Below, in pieces: positions 1 to 10,389 of a stretch of DNA of 64,000 nt. The notes beneath the pieces were generated by a model. It was given only the letters and a program-made list of their open reading frames with translations, did no database searches and was not told the DNA's origin. Each line of letters opens with the position of its first letter. Position 1 is the first letter of the stretch. The DNA lies in contig CM043955.1 of NCBI GenBank assembly GCA_014529385.2, positions 141,826,640-141,890,639 on the forward strand, written 5' to 3'. The position numbers and the translations under genes are program-made. Source of the DNA: Adiantum capillus-veneris. Its lineage: Eukaryota; Streptophyta; Polypodiopsida; Polypodiales; Pteridaceae.

Positions 1-539
1 ATCACTACAATAATGATCGTGCCAAACAATGTGAATCCATGTCTTTGAGCCCAAGTCAAAGCCAACCTAAATTCACATTTTTCAAAATCGATCTCATAGC
101 AGCTAGCACCATTCGTCAACTGTCACCTTCTACTCATGTGGTGGCTCCTCAAGACAAGTTCTAATAGGTAGAGGAGTACAATGATGCCCTCGCTTGGCCC
201 ATAGGGTAGCCCTTGGTCTTAGCCTTCTAGAAAGTTCAACTCTCCCACCCACTATCTCACGAAGTTGAAAAGCCCTCCCTTAGTGCCAAGAAAGGATCTT
301 CATCTATGCTCTCAAATATTGATGGGGCTTTCCTAGAAGCAGTAGATCACCTACAACAAATCAAGATACCAAAGAAGACAACAATCCGATGCTAAAAGCC
401 TACATCCAGAGTATCTTGAAGAACATCTTCCAACAAGTGCCGCTCTATGACATGCTTCGGCTAGATGTGGGGTTTCGAAGTGACACCCTTGCAATTATTT
501 AGTCACTTTACCGAGGACTAGGTCCTAATGCCGGGCACC

Positions 540-1205
540 TCCCATTTCAATCATCAAAGTCTTATATGTTCTGTTACCCTGTTGCTCCCCTCAGTGATTA
601 TAGAAGACCTCATCTCACTGTGTCTATCTTGGGGCATGAATTCTTAGGGAGTTATAGTGGATGGTGTATATGGAATCAACTTGATGCTTAAGTTCACTAT
701 GTTGGCCCTAAGTTTTCAACCTACCTGACCGGCCCCCTTCAAAGTTACTTTGAGCAACTAGAGGATAGTCTACCCATTAAGTATAGCGGACAAGGTGCCC
801 CTACATGTGCAAGACTTCACCTTTAGCTTTGAATTTATTGTGGTTCGTCTTTCGTAGGTCGAGGGTAGCTTTCCCTTACTCATCAATAGACCATGGCTAT
901 GGCACACTAAAGAGCTACATGATTGGGGGAATGAAACCATGTGGATACATGCATAGGTGTCCTAATGACACCTATTTTTCTTGAAGGGGGGATGGTCCAA
1001 CAGTGCATTATAGCTCTTTGTCAATAGAGTCTATCCCGAAATGGAACAACCTACTCCACCTGATGAGCCCGAGGAAGATCTGCTTGAGTGGTTGGAAGCT
1101 ACAAAGTATATGCCTTGTTATGTGTCTTCTATCCAATCCTCGCCTAAAGATACCCCATCTCCCAATGTACTTCCAGTAGTTGGTTCTAGTTTACCCATTG
1201 CCTAG
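540..1205 (+). pseudogene. Degenerate Ty3-type protease region fragment
   Basis: Short stretches in shifting plus-strand frames resemble the gag-protease region of a plant Ty3 element. Near 650-710 there is VDGVYGINLM, comparable to the usual VDGGSGINLMP around the protease active site, but the DGG/DSG motif is broken. Near 862-940 there is LLINRPWLWHTKELHDWG, comparable to the conserved LGRPWLH motif that ends plant Ty3 proteases. An acidic tail (EQPTPPDEPEEDLLEWLE) follows at about 1040-1100. Stops and frameshifts interrupt everything, so it is non-functional. It could belong to a Tat/Athila-like element, but this rests on short motifs only. Confidence 0.4.
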
Positions 1206-1615
1206 CCTAGAAGCAAGTGTTGAGTTCAAAGACATTGATGACTTCGGCACTCCGGTAGTGGAAAGCCTTGGGCTTGATGAGCATATAAAGGATCATATGA
1301 AAGGAAAGGAATCTCCTCTATAGGAGTTTCTCCAAACACCAATCTCCAGAGATGTGTTTGAATTTTTGATTAAGGCAAAGCTCACCAATGTGTTTGATTG
1401 AACTACCCTTTAGCGAGCTTCCCTAGGGTTGGCTAAGCTTTAGTCGTCATAGCCCTTTACATAGTACTTGTGGATCGATTGAAGATGATCCTTACTCGCA
1501 ATAAAGAACAACCACTCTCGTTGGAATAGGAATCATGAGAATCTATTTTTGGTAGCAACACTAATAGTTGGCTTACATAGTTAGTGATGAGGTAAGCTTT
1601 TTAGCCTCGCACAAA

Positions 1616-1635
1616 GGGGGGGGGGGGGGGGGGGG
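1616..1635. repeat. Poly-G tract (20 G)
   Basis: An uninterrupted run of 20 G follows GCACAAA and precedes TCATTATG. It sits exactly where a dispersed repeat begins that also occurs inverted at about 47.4-47.6 kb. Mononucleotide runs of this length are prone to length error in assembly. Confidence 0.9.
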
Positions 1636-1750
1636 TCATTATGTATAAATTGTGTATATCACGTGCATTCAAGGACTATTTCTAAAATTCCTTATCTATG
1701 AATTTTTGACACATAAAATATACCCTTTTCCTATTCAATCTATAAATTGT
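1634..1750 (+). repeat. Dispersed repeat, copy 1 (inverted copy at 47.4-47.6 kb)
   Basis: The segment containing TATCACGTGCATTCA, then CCTTATCTATGAATTTTTGA and CCTATTCAATCTATAAA matches the reverse complement of 47415-47585 block by block, with moderate divergence. No coding potential is seen. It may be the end of an unrecognised transposon or LTR. The 1450-1984 interval otherwise shows no gene. Confidence 0.6.
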
Positions 1751-1984
1751 TTTCCCAATTTCATTTAGGGTACCCTTCTCTATGTGAAAATGTAAGAAAA
1801 AATAAAATTTAATAATCTCTTCTGCTGGACTCACATGATAGTCACATAATTATTAAGTAACCCCCCAAGCTTTTAGCTTACACTCAATGCATGAAAAATC
1901 CCTAAAACCAAGCATACAAGAATGCACCCCTATGTGCATCGATACAATCTCCTCCATATGAACACCTAACACGTGCTTCAAGTC

Positions 1985-2124
1985 ATCCATGCACATATGG
2001 TACACTTTAAAGACACAAACCACATGTTGTAGCCCACATGCTACTTGCCTCCTTTCCACTTGTGGTGCATATCCTTCTTGCCTTAATTTTCACTTTCCAC
2101 CATTGAGCAGATATAAGGCTACCA
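1985..2124 (+). repeat. Truncated copia LTR (Copia-3 family)
   Basis: This interval aligns with the 3' LTR of Copia-3 at 23075-23230: both share CCATGC, a CACATG block, TTTTCACTTTCCACCATTGA and a TATA-like ATATAAGGC (2111-2118 here). The similarity stops within a few bases of 2124, where the Copia-1 LTR begins. The simplest reading is that Copia-1 inserted into an older LTR. The matching right half should lie just after 34084, where only weak similarity (TCATTGTAATC against TCATTCTAATC) is visible. Confidence 0.6.
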
Positions 2125-2354
2125 TGTTACCATATACATGTGGTAGTGATGTGTGTGAACACACTTAGGATCGGCCGGCCATTTTTTCCCTCTCTAGGAG
2201 GTTTTTTCCCCTCGTGCATTGTATATACACCTATCACTCTAGGACTATCTGATCTTTCCATTGAACACTAAGTAATACACTCTTTGTTGTGTGCCTTGAG
2301 ATTCCTTCGTCTTCTCCAAGGTGTGTGTGTTTTTTTGCAACCCTAATTCCAACA
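2125..2354 (+). repeat. Copia-1 5' LTR
   Basis: This 230-bp LTR begins TGTTACCATATA and ends CCAACA. It is homologous to 33858-34084 with extensive divergence, roughly 80% identical by eye. It contains a TATA-like GTATATACA near 2220. A Met-tRNA-type primer site follows immediately. The conserved GTGTGTGAACACACTT block contains a short palindrome. The divergence from the 3' LTR indicates an old insertion. Confidence 0.85.
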
Positions 2355-2355
2355 A

Positions 2356-2373
2356 TCGGTATAAGAGCAGGTT
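2356..2373 (+). promoter_or_regulatory. Primer-binding site of Copia-1 (initiator-Met type)
   Basis: TCGGTATAAGAGCAGG lies one base after the LTR end and is a decayed version of the common plant TGGTATCAGAGC site complementary to the 3' end of initiator tRNA-Met. Confidence 0.75.
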
Positions 2374-2700
2374 GCATTCTCTCGGGCTTAGTCGTAAAGC
2401 AGCTCCAATACACGCCTGCTCACTTTCTCTAATTTTAGTGAGTTTTGGCGAGTGTTTGTAGGTCGAAAAATATTTTGGGAGAGCTCAATTTTTTGATTCA
2501 AGCTCATTTTTTATTTTGTTTCCACTACAGGCAATATTGTGCAAGCTATTTTGTCATTTTGTGTAGAAATTCTTTCAGTGTTGTTTTCTGCATAACATGT
2601 CCTTTAAGTCTTCTACGGTTTGTGCTATATAGCACGTGTTGGTCCCGCTTTCTTTCTCCTCTTTTCAAAAAGTTTTCACATCAGGTGCAACATTTACCAT

Positions 2701-3574
2701 GACTGATAACAACACAAATGTGTTCAAGATGTTTGTTGCTGAGGTCAGATTGGATGGGGACAATTACCCTATGTGGGCTTATATGATGCAACATGTTCTT
2801 GTGTCAAAGGGTGTTTGGAACATTGTGCATTGGATTGATGTACGTCCTGGTTCTAAGGAAACATGCGATGTTGAGGATGTTGTAGGTCTTGCTACAAGGA
2901 TTGCTGCTGTTAAAGCTGTTTTTCTTACGGCTGAGCAAGCTCGTTGGGATGTAAAAGATGCACAATATCATGCATTGATTTTGTTGTCCGCCGTGAAGCA
3001 CACTATTACTCACATTCGTTCAATAAATTTTGCAAAACAGGCTTGGGATATTTTGGTTGGTCTTTATGCAAGTCGCAATGAGGCAAAAATTGCATTGCTA
3101 CGCAAAGAGCTGGAGTCAAAGATTATGCATGAAAAGGTGATATGAACACTTTGCTTGCTGGTGTTAAGGATATCAATGAGAAACTTATTTCTGCAGGTGA
3201 AGTCATTTTAGACAATTCTCTTGTGCAGACTGTTCTTGATGCCTTGCTAGATTCTTATGAGACTTTTGCTAGTACTTGGAGACTTATGACCCAAGGAAAT
3301 CCTGAAGTTGTCAAGTTTGATGCATTGTGCACATTGTTGTTTCTAGAGTCATTTTCCAAAAACAAAACAGGACTAGACAGTGTGCAATTGAATAGGCTTT
3401 TATTGTTGCTCAAAGAAAAAATGGTAACAACAATGCAACCACTTCTCATGGTTCTTTTGCGAGTGGAAAATCACTTGTTTCTAATGCTTCTGCTGGTAGT
3501 AATTCGTCTGGGAATTTTGGTGATAAGGGAAAAAAGAAGATGCGTTTCCATTACTATAAAGCTAACAATCACTT
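2701..3574 (+). pseudogene. gag: Copia-1 gag (broken)
   Basis: The start at 2701 (MTDNNTNVFKM) follows a leader of about 330 bp after the primer site. The first 148 residues (to 3144) are a UBN2-type copia gag: LDGDNYPMWAYMMQHVL, then the conserved AKQAWDILVGLY at about residues 113-124. A frameshift near 3140 moves the rest into another frame (LLAGVKDINEKL...), and another occurs near 3400. The zinc knuckle that follows at 3540 reads MRFHYYKANNHLIKQC, so the first two cysteines of CX2CX4HX4C are lost. Gag would form the virus-like particle; this copy cannot. Confidence 0.85.
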
Positions 3575-4150
3575 GATCAAGCAGTGTCCTAAGTTGAAGG
3601 CCAAAGAGACTAAGAAGAAAGAGGTTGGTTCCACTACTAATGCTGGTTCCACTACAAATGGAGCTTTTGTTGAGGCTTCTGTGAAAGGAGACTATGATGC
3701 TGATGTTGATGCAGAATGGGCTTTTAGTGAAGAGTGTACCTACAATCCTATTGTCCATGATGCATGCATGTCAGTTGCTACAGATTCACATGTGTGGCAT
3801 TTTGGCAGTGGTGCTACAAAGCACATTACCTCACATCGTGATTTGCTCATCCCTCTTGAGTCTATCCCTCATGGGAATTCAATTACTTGTGCCAACAATG
3901 CCTCTTATCTGGTTTAGGGAGTTGAAAAGATTGTGCTTACTGATGCAAATGGTAGTTCTTTCACACTTGTTGATGCATTGTATGTACCTGGGATCAAGAA
4001 GAATCTTTTGTCTGTATCTGTACTTGCTAGACTTGGTCTTGTTGTGTGAAATTTTGTGGATGACAGATATATAGTTCATGATCTTAGTTTTGGTGATGAG
4101 ATTGTTGCATGAGGCATTTTATGTCATAGGCTGTATAAGCTCACTTTGTA
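3575..4150 (+). pseudogene. Copia-1 protease and pre-integrase region
   Basis: The lysine-rich linker leads into the aspartic protease. At about 3798 the active site reads WHFGSGATKHITSH, where copia proteases have W..DSGA..H, so the catalytic Asp has become Gly. A stop at 3915-3917 precedes VEKIVLTDANGSSF and YVPGIKKNLLSVSVLA, the conserved end of the protease/pre-integrase segment. Further stops occur near 4047. It is clearly inactive. Confidence 0.8.
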
Positions 4151-4500
4151 TGACAAGTGTGGATAAAATTTTGCAAGCTTTGCTGCATTCGTCTTGGCTT
4201 GAGGCCATCACGCATGCCACTTATGTACTAAATAGGTTTCCTACAAAAGCTTTGCAATCTATGACTCCATATGAAGCATGGCATGATAGAAGGCCTTCTG
4301 TTGAGCACATGCATGTTTTTGGGTGTTTGGCATATGCTTTGGTGCCACAAACGCAATGGAGGAAATTGGATGATAAGGCTGTCAAATGTATTTTTGTTGG
4401 TTATAGTGCTGAAAACAAAAGTTACATGCTATATCATCCGCAAACAAAGCATATTCTGGTCTCACGAGATGTTGTGTTTGTGGAAGATTCTGTTACAGTG
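4150..4500 (+). pseudogene. Copia-1 integrase C-terminal part with core deleted
   Basis: After LTLYDKCG at about 4150 the sequence jumps directly to WLEAITHATYVLNRFPTKAL and MTPYEAWHDRRPSVEHMHVF, which lie C-terminal to the integrase core. The HHCC finger and the first two catalytic acidic residues are missing, so an internal deletion removed most of the core. GCLAYALVPQ, KCIFVGYSAENKSYMLYHPQ and SRDVVFVEDS are typical of the copia integrase C-terminus. Similarity stops near 4500, where Copia-2 material begins; the next Copia-1 coding segment is at 32.6 kb. Confidence 0.8.
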
Positions 4501-4588
4501 AAACAGGTGTATGTACGTAGATTGTGGTTACAGGTGGTAACTGACTATTTTTAGCAGGTTGCTCGAAGAATATGTAAAGGGTTGAAAC

Positions 4589-5520
4589 ATGTCGTCCAAC
4601 AATGATGGGCTTAACCAGGTTGTTAGTGAGAAGCTAGACAAGAACAACTTCCATGCTTGGAAGTTTAGAATGACCAATTTCCTTATGGGCAAAGGTTATT
4701 GGGATTACATTGATGGAAAGCATGAGGTAGCACCACTATTGCCAGAGGAAGGTCCGAGTGCCGTGCAAATTAAGACATTTAAAGATTGGAACCAAGGAGC
4801 TTAGAAGGTCATGTATTGGCTTTTCGTTAGTATACATGACACTATGATTGAGCATATACAGGATGCTCAATCTCCTAAGGAGGCTTGGGACACTTTGCTG
4901 TAATTGGATGTGACTAAACCTAAGGCAAGGAAATTTCAGTTGAAAATTTAGCTGAATACTGTGCAAAAGAAAAGTTTGTCCATCAATTACTATTCGTTGA
5001 AGATAAAGAACATATATGAGTCACTTGCATCGATTGGAAAAGTAGAAGTATTTCTGCGAGGTTTGGGTCCTGAATACAAACAATTCAAAATTGGCATCCA
5101 TCTTCAATAGAACATTCCACCGTTTACAGATTTGGTGTCTTATTGATTGTGGAAGAGAAGGAACTTGAGGAACACTCCTCTATGCAGGGTGGAAACAATT
5201 ATGAACAGGTCCTTTTCAACAATAGAGGAAGAGAAGGAGGAGGTGGTGCTTGTCATGGATGAGGATGAGGAAGAGGCAACCACCAAGCACAACAACTAAA
5301 TAGCAATCATGGTCAGAACACAAGTGGTGGTCGAGGAAACTTTTGAGGTAGGGGAAGTCCAAGAGGTCATCGAAATGTGCAGTGCAATAATGTAGGTCAA
5401 AGGAAATGTAGTTTGTTGGGGCTGTGGAAGACATGGTCACTTTGAACGTGACTATCCAAACAGGAGGAAACAAAACAATTATGCAACTACTAGTAGGAAT
5501 GTAGATGAGCACGATAGGCT
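4589..5520 (+). pseudogene. gag: Copia-2 gag
   Basis: The frame opens MSSNNDGLNQVVSEKLDKNN, then FHAWKFRMTNFLMGKGYWDY, a typical copia gag N-terminus. A stop at 4801 interrupts it. Gag similarity continues in pieces: AWDTLL near 4886, VEVFLRGLGPEYKQF near 5040, and a zinc knuckle at about 5408-5460 reading CWGCGRHGHFERDY, with the last Cys replaced by Tyr. No LTR is visible upstream of 4589; the 4500-4588 interval shows nothing recognisable, so the 5' end is missing or too diverged. Confidence 0.8.
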
Positions 5521-5524
5521 ATTT

Positions 5525-6010
5525 GTGATGCTGCACATGCTGAATACTATGTCTGCAAATGTGGCAAAATCTAGTGATAATGTCTGGTATGTGGATTCTG
5601 GGGCATATAATCACATGACTAGCCATGGTGAATGGTTTAAGGAAATGCAGACTTTACAAAGTCCTGGTTATGTAGAAACTAGGGATGATACTGCACATCC
5701 TATTATGCATATAGGAAATATACCATTGTCTATGACAGATGGTAAAGAGAAGTACGTGGTTGATGTACTAACATTACAAAGAACCTAGTTTCTATTGGGC
5801 AAATGTTTGAGCAAGGTTTACAAGTCAAGTTTAACTCCGATGGTCTCTTTGTTGAAGAGCATAAGAAGGATGGAAGGCTGGTTGCACAAGGAAAGCAAGT
5901 GGACAGAATGTTTACTTTACATGTAAATGTGTCCGAGGTGAATGCCATGTTTGTAGAGGTGCAAGTGTTGTTCCATATATAGAGATTCGGTACAAACATA
6001 TTGGTCATGT
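5525..6010 (+). pseudogene. Copia-2 protease
   Basis: WYVDSGAYNHMTSHGEWF at about 5584-5640 has an intact copia aspartic protease active site (DSGA). The frame continues through NIPLSMTDGKEKY and VDVLTLQRT to a stop at 5786-5788. It resumes in another frame with LVSIGQMFEQGLQVKF and the pre-integrase region. The catalytic motif is intact but the polyprotein is broken by frameshifts. Confidence 0.8.
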
Positions 6011-6355
6011 AAATTTATAGAGGCTAAAAATGATGCAGACTAAAGAGATGGTTACAAGTTTACCTACATTTTGAGTTGATGAAATGCAGAAAGTATGTGA
6101 AGCTTGTCAATTTGGAAAGCACGCAATAACATCCTTTCCTCATGATAAGCATGTAAGCAGGAATGCATTGGATTTGGTGTATACAGATGTATGGGGTCCA
6201 ACAAAGATTGCATCTATGGATGGATGTAGATACTATGTGAGTTTCATTGACGACCATACAAGGAAGGTATGGGTCTATTTCATGAAGCAGAAGTGAGGTG
6301 TTTATGCGTTTTTATAATTTCAAAGTTGGTTGAAAAAAAACTGGGAAACATATTG
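6011..6355 (+). pseudogene. Copia-2 integrase, N-terminal half
   Basis: The HHCC finger is partly readable (IGHVNL ahead of CEACQFGKH), and the core begins LDLVYTDVWGPTKIASMDGC with the first catalytic Asp present, followed by YYVSFIDDHTRKVWVYFMKQ. A stop at 6294-6296 and a frameshift follow. Copia similarity ends inside GKHI at about 6355 and resumes at about 18205 with KCLRSDGGGEYF. The domain has therefore been split by a later insertion of about 11.8 kb. Confidence 0.85.
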
Positions 6356-7406
6356 AGGGCGAGCTTTTTGAAATGGGGCCTCTAAACCCAAACCAATGGG
6401 CCTACCCTCACAAAATGTTCGTAAAGAGGTACGCACACTACTTGGGGCACCACCTTCTTTTGGGAGTGGAGAAGGAAACCAATCAAAATAACACTTGCAC
6501 TCACCCACTCAAGCAACACACTTTGAAAACCCCCTTACTCTATATACACTTTGGACACTTGAACACCATCAACGATTATGCAACCCAATGCCGTGCATCA
6601 AATGAAATATGCAATTTGTGGAATAGCATTCACCTTCTCCCCATAAGAATACCCATAATACATCCAAACTCTTACTCTCTCAAGCATTCATCAAAAAATC
6701 ATGCGCACAAGACTTGCCTCTCAAACACACAAGAGAATCACTTACATCAAACTAACACACTTTGCATAGAGAGCTCATCTCCATCTATGCAATGCCGTGA
6801 CATAAATAAAATCACCATGAGAGGTAGCCACATGCATATGTAATGAAGCAAAAGAGAGTTGGAGTGAGAAATTTCTTTAGACCAATTGAATAAGTGTGGA
6901 GAAACAAACCAATGGTAAATTGAGAATAGAACACTTACTTGATTTCTCGCACACCTTTTAAGGGGAGGACAGACGCTGGCTAACCATCACGAATTGCGAC
7001 ACTTGAAATTTTTGAAGATGATTTAATGATCATTAACATAACCATGAGAGAGATCATGATGTATTTACAAGTTTTTGAGGTGCTACAAATGATTTATTGG
7101 GTTGATGGAGTAAGAGATTGTAGAAGAGAAAGAGTGGACGAAAGAGTTGCACTTCCTCCAAAGAGGAGGGTTAGGAGGGAGGATGTGAAAGAGGGAGAGT
7201 TGGGGTTTTCTCTACTATTGATCAAGAAACAACATGAAGTTGAAAATATAGGTGTGTGTCCTTGAGTCTCTCCAAGGGCGGCTATTTATAGTTGTGTAGG
7301 AGTGGGATTATGCTACACTTAATTAGGGTAGGTGATTAGCCCTAATTAAGTGTCTTTTGACCACTCATTGAATATTGGACATAAAAGGGACTATTTATTC
7401 ACCAAA
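6356..7406 (-). mobile_element. Element K, left flank (unidentified LTR-like DNA)
   Basis: This non-coding segment lies between the broken Copia-2 integrase and Chr-1. It has long A/C-rich stretches and, at about 7282-7292, CTATTTATAG, which on the minus strand reads as a TATA box (CTATAAATAG). Together with 17191-18190 it is the inferred insertion in Copia-2 that was later split by Chr-1. No RT, integrase or gag motif is seen. LTR-like character is inferred from layout and base composition only. Confidence 0.35.
7402..7406. repeat. Target-site duplication CCAAA, left
   Basis: CCAAA directly precedes the TGTAACATTT terminus and is repeated directly after the TATTATGACA terminus at 17186-17190. 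It shows that 7407-17185 behaves as one integration unit. Confidence 0.85.
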
Positions 7407-7726
7407 TGTAACATTTAATGGCCTAATAACTTATGTGTGGCGGAAATTAGCATGAACATAGTGGGCATTTCATTAGAATAGATTCCTAATGAGAATTACA
7501 AGAGTGCTTGGGTGGAGAGAGTAACAAAAAGCATAACATCTAGTTAGATAGAATCGACAATACTTTCAAAAGAGAGAGAAATTAAGCTATTGACAACAGT
7601 TGAGGACCGGATTTTCATGGAGCCGGTCCCCCCTCCGAAAGGCTTTGTATTATGGTTTCTCCCATCAAGAGAGACATTGTACAATACAATTCTTTGTGTT
7701 CCTTCAAGACTAGTGGAGGCTCTTGA
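7407..7726 (-). repeat. Chr-1 partial third LTR (copy A)
   Basis: This matches 8461-8778 and 15588-15905 with a few substitutions, from TGTAACATTT to TTCAAGACTAG. It then switches abruptly to gag sequence (GGCTCTTGAGTTCTCC). Only the terminal fifth of the 1.6-kb LTR is kept. The break lies at a short CTAG/TG overlap, suggesting illegitimate recombination. Confidence 0.9.
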
Positions 7727-8058
7727 GTTCTCCTTTGGGAAGGAGATGCATCATCAAGAAGTAAATTCTTGAGCCCTTCATATGGATTCTCTTCTTCTTC
7801 CCGAATCAGAGAGAGACCTCTTTTGGTAGTCTCACAAGGAGGCTTCCTAGGTGTTCTCTCGTCATGGTGATGAGCTTGGAGAATCCCGTGAGCACGGAGC
7901 TGCCGTTGCACTTCACTTTGGAGATATGGATTGCCCATGGCTTGTTGAAGCCTAGAAACAAGATAGTTAACAAGCATTGAAGCATCATTAGTAGCTTGCT
8001 CATGAGCAAAATCAAAGTTATCAACATTAATTTCACTCTCTTTACTATTGTCAGCCAT
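7727..8058 (-). pseudogene. gag: Chr-1 duplicate gag N-terminus (truncated)
   Basis: Starting at 8058 (MADNSKESEINVDNFDF), about 110 residues match the gag start at 15185 with two or three substitutions (for example GNPYLQ against GNPSLQ). After SQRRTQEP the reading frame runs into LTR sequence and ends at 7615 with unrelated residues. This is the surviving internal part of the second tandem unit; protease, RT and integrase are deleted. A chimeric product of 147 residues is formally open but unlikely to be functional. Confidence 0.85.
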
Positions 8059-8460
8059 TCTAACAACTTTTAGGTGTACTTTGGCACTTCAAGCCCTAGT
8101 TGCTACTCCTCTTTACCCCTTTAGAAAAAGCACTCAAGCTACTGTACCCGCGGCTCGAATACCATTAATTGCAAGGAATAGAAGAGAGGGTCTTTCGACA
8201 CCAAAACAGCACCAGCTCCTGTCAAGCTTCTAATAGCTCAATAGTGGTTAAGCCGTAGGCAAGCCCCGTAGGACTCCACTAGTAAGACCATAGCTCTCGA
8301 CGGTGATGCCCCGCTAACTGCACGAAGGCAGGCGCATTGCAAGGCTGAAAAATCCCTATTCTACTTACTCACAGGCAATTAATAATACCAACCATTTGTA
8401 GCTAGCTTGAGGACCTCCCTTCTTGAGCAAGAAAAGAGAAACCTTGAGCTCTGATACCAA
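8059..8460 (-). promoter_or_regulatory. Chr-1 duplicate leader with primer-binding site
   Basis: This 402-bp untranslated leader corresponds to 15186-15587 with about five differences. At 8443-8459 the plus strand reads CTTGAGCTCTGATACCA; the minus-strand sense is TGGTATCAGAGC, the initiator-Met tRNA site, one base from the LTR. Confidence 0.9.
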
Positions 8461-10052
8461 TGTAACATTTAATGGCCTAATAACTTATGTGTAGCGAAAA
8501 TTAGCATGAACATAGTGGGCATTTCATTAGAATAGATTCCTAATGAGAATTACAAGAGTGCTTGGGTGGAGAGAGCAACAAAAAGCATAACATCTAGTTA
8601 GATAGAATCGACAATACTTTCAAAAGAGAGAGAAATTAAGCTATTGACAACAGTTGAGGACCGGATTTTCATGGAGCCGGTCCCCCCTCCAAAAGGCTTT
8701 GTATTATGGTTTCTCCCATCAAGAGAGACATTGTACAATACAATTCTTTGTGTTCCTTCAAGACTAGCTAGTGCAATGAAGATGGAAACTTCATGCACTA
8801 AGCAAAACACTTAACAAACACAACTTGAATTATCCCCGTTCTCAGACCCAAGACCTCACATACCTTCGAAGATGGTGAGAGCTAGCAGGGTATGAGAGTA
8901 GATTGAGAGGAAGAAGGAGTATCTTACGAGAAAGATGTACATCTCCTCACATAATCACTCATATGTAGCATAGATTAGCTTAGTAATTAGCTTGGTAGAG
9001 GAGATGAGCATGCATTGAAGCTTGGCTCTTGGTTGGATTTGCATCCACATGCCAAGAGAGTGTTGATGTTGGCTTCTATCTCACAAGCTTGGAGTAGGTG
9101 ATGAGTTCTCCATTAAAGCTTGGGAAGAGATAGTCTTCTCTTTCTTCACACATGAGCTTGTGTGAGTGTGTGTGTGATAATGCCTTGCAAAAATCAGCCC
9201 CCTCTCTCTCTTGGGCGAGCCCTCTTGCTAATTGCTCTTGCTGAAGCCTCATTGGCCCTCCCCATGTCAAGCCAATTACAATTAAGCAGCATAAGTGATA
9301 GCCTTTTGACATGTGTCCCCCTTTCCCCTTTTGTGAGAGCTTTAGGTAATTAAATAATTAAACTAAACTCTCATTGGACCCCCTTGCCTCCTGGCCAATA
9401 GGAATCAGGCAAGCCATGGGGCTTCTGAATGCTCATTGGACCCCTTGGGAGACTGCCCAATAGTCTTCTAGGAGACTTAATTCTCATTGGTTTCTTTTAT
9501 TAAATGTTTTTAAATTAATTAAACTAGATTTACTCTAGCTTAATTCTCATTGGTCCACTTCAAGGGTCATCCAATAGAAATTGGGCACACCTTGTGGACA
9601 TCTGGCCTAGGGAGCTGACATGTGTCCCTAATTCCCTTTGTGTAAAGGGAGCCTCTGTGTGTGTGTGTGTGGCTTTCTCTCTCATCCCCTACCTTTAGGG
9701 ATCGCCCCCTCCCATGTAGGGATGTGCAAAGACTTTTAGGGCACACACAAAGCATCCAATTTTCCCTAGGGTTGACCTTTGGACACAACCTTTGAATTTT
9801 GGAACCTTAGCATTTTGGAAGTCTTAATGGGCTGAACCTTAGGGTCTTTTTAGCCCATTGTTGCACATGGATCTTTTGCAGATGCCCCCCCCCCCTTTGG
9901 ATCCCTATTTTCCCTCCTTTGGATCCCTACTGTGGCCGGTTTGCTAGCTTAACCAATATTCTAGCTTTTTCTCCCCTGGCCTTCCCCACATTAAATGACC
10001 AGTTTAATATGAGAAAATCATTTAGGAGAATTAGATATTGATTATTATGACA
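8461..10052 (-). repeat. Chr-1 3' LTR (copy B)
   Basis: This 1592-bp LTR runs from TGTAACATTT to TATTATGACA (plus-strand order). It is about 99% identical to 15588-17185, with length differences confined mainly to a GT repeat near 9660 and a C run (11 C at 9885-9895 against 15 C at 17014-17028). In the sense direction it follows the polypurine tract at 10053-10070. Repeated CTCATTGG motifs occur between 9365 and 9560. Confidence 0.93.
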
Positions 10053-10070
10053 TTACCTCTCTCTTGAAAT
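10053..10070 (-). promoter_or_regulatory. Chr-1 polypurine tract
   Basis: The minus strand reads CAAGAGAGAGG directly upstream of the 3' LTR. This purine run is the expected plus-strand primer of Ty3 reverse transcription. Confidence 0.85.
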
Positions 10071-10090
10071 CATAGTCGTCCTCGACTATG
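10071..10090 (-). other. Stem-loop next to the Chr-1 polypurine tract
   Basis: CATAGTCG and CGACTATG form a perfect 8-bp inverted repeat around a 4-base loop (AGGA in sense). It lies 18 bases from the LTR, in the 3' untranslated part about 300 bases after the polyprotein stop. Equivalent hairpins with compensating changes occur at 53204-53221 and 50415-50432. Function unknown. Confidence 0.75.
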
Positions 10091-10389
10091 GTGTAGAGAA
10101 GCTAAAGCATGTTCATGAGTCCTTTTCTTAGCGGGTAGAGGATCCCTATGTTACCCTACGACATCATTCCACAATGGATGACTAGTCCATTTGGCGCTTG
10201 AGAGCCTGAGGCTGTCGCAAGCATGTCTGCACATTAGTCCTATCAGTCTTCCATAGTAGAGTGACAAGCTCTACTTGGTGTTTGGGAGACGTCGTCTCCG
10301 CAAACTTGATCTAAGCATGCATACTACTTCATTTTTGTGCACAAATAAAGAAAAAGAGAGTCTTATAAGAAAAAAAATTTAACATTTGC

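Noticed and set aside
7026-7265. 79-codon open frame in element K
   Set aside because: It overlaps the predicted LTR-like region with a minus-strand TATA box and shows no protein motif.
9365-9560. Regularly repeated CTCATTGG-(A/C)-CC motifs as a CRISPR-like array
   Set aside because: Spacing and unit sequence are irregular, the motifs lie within an LTR present in two copies, and the genome is eukaryotic.
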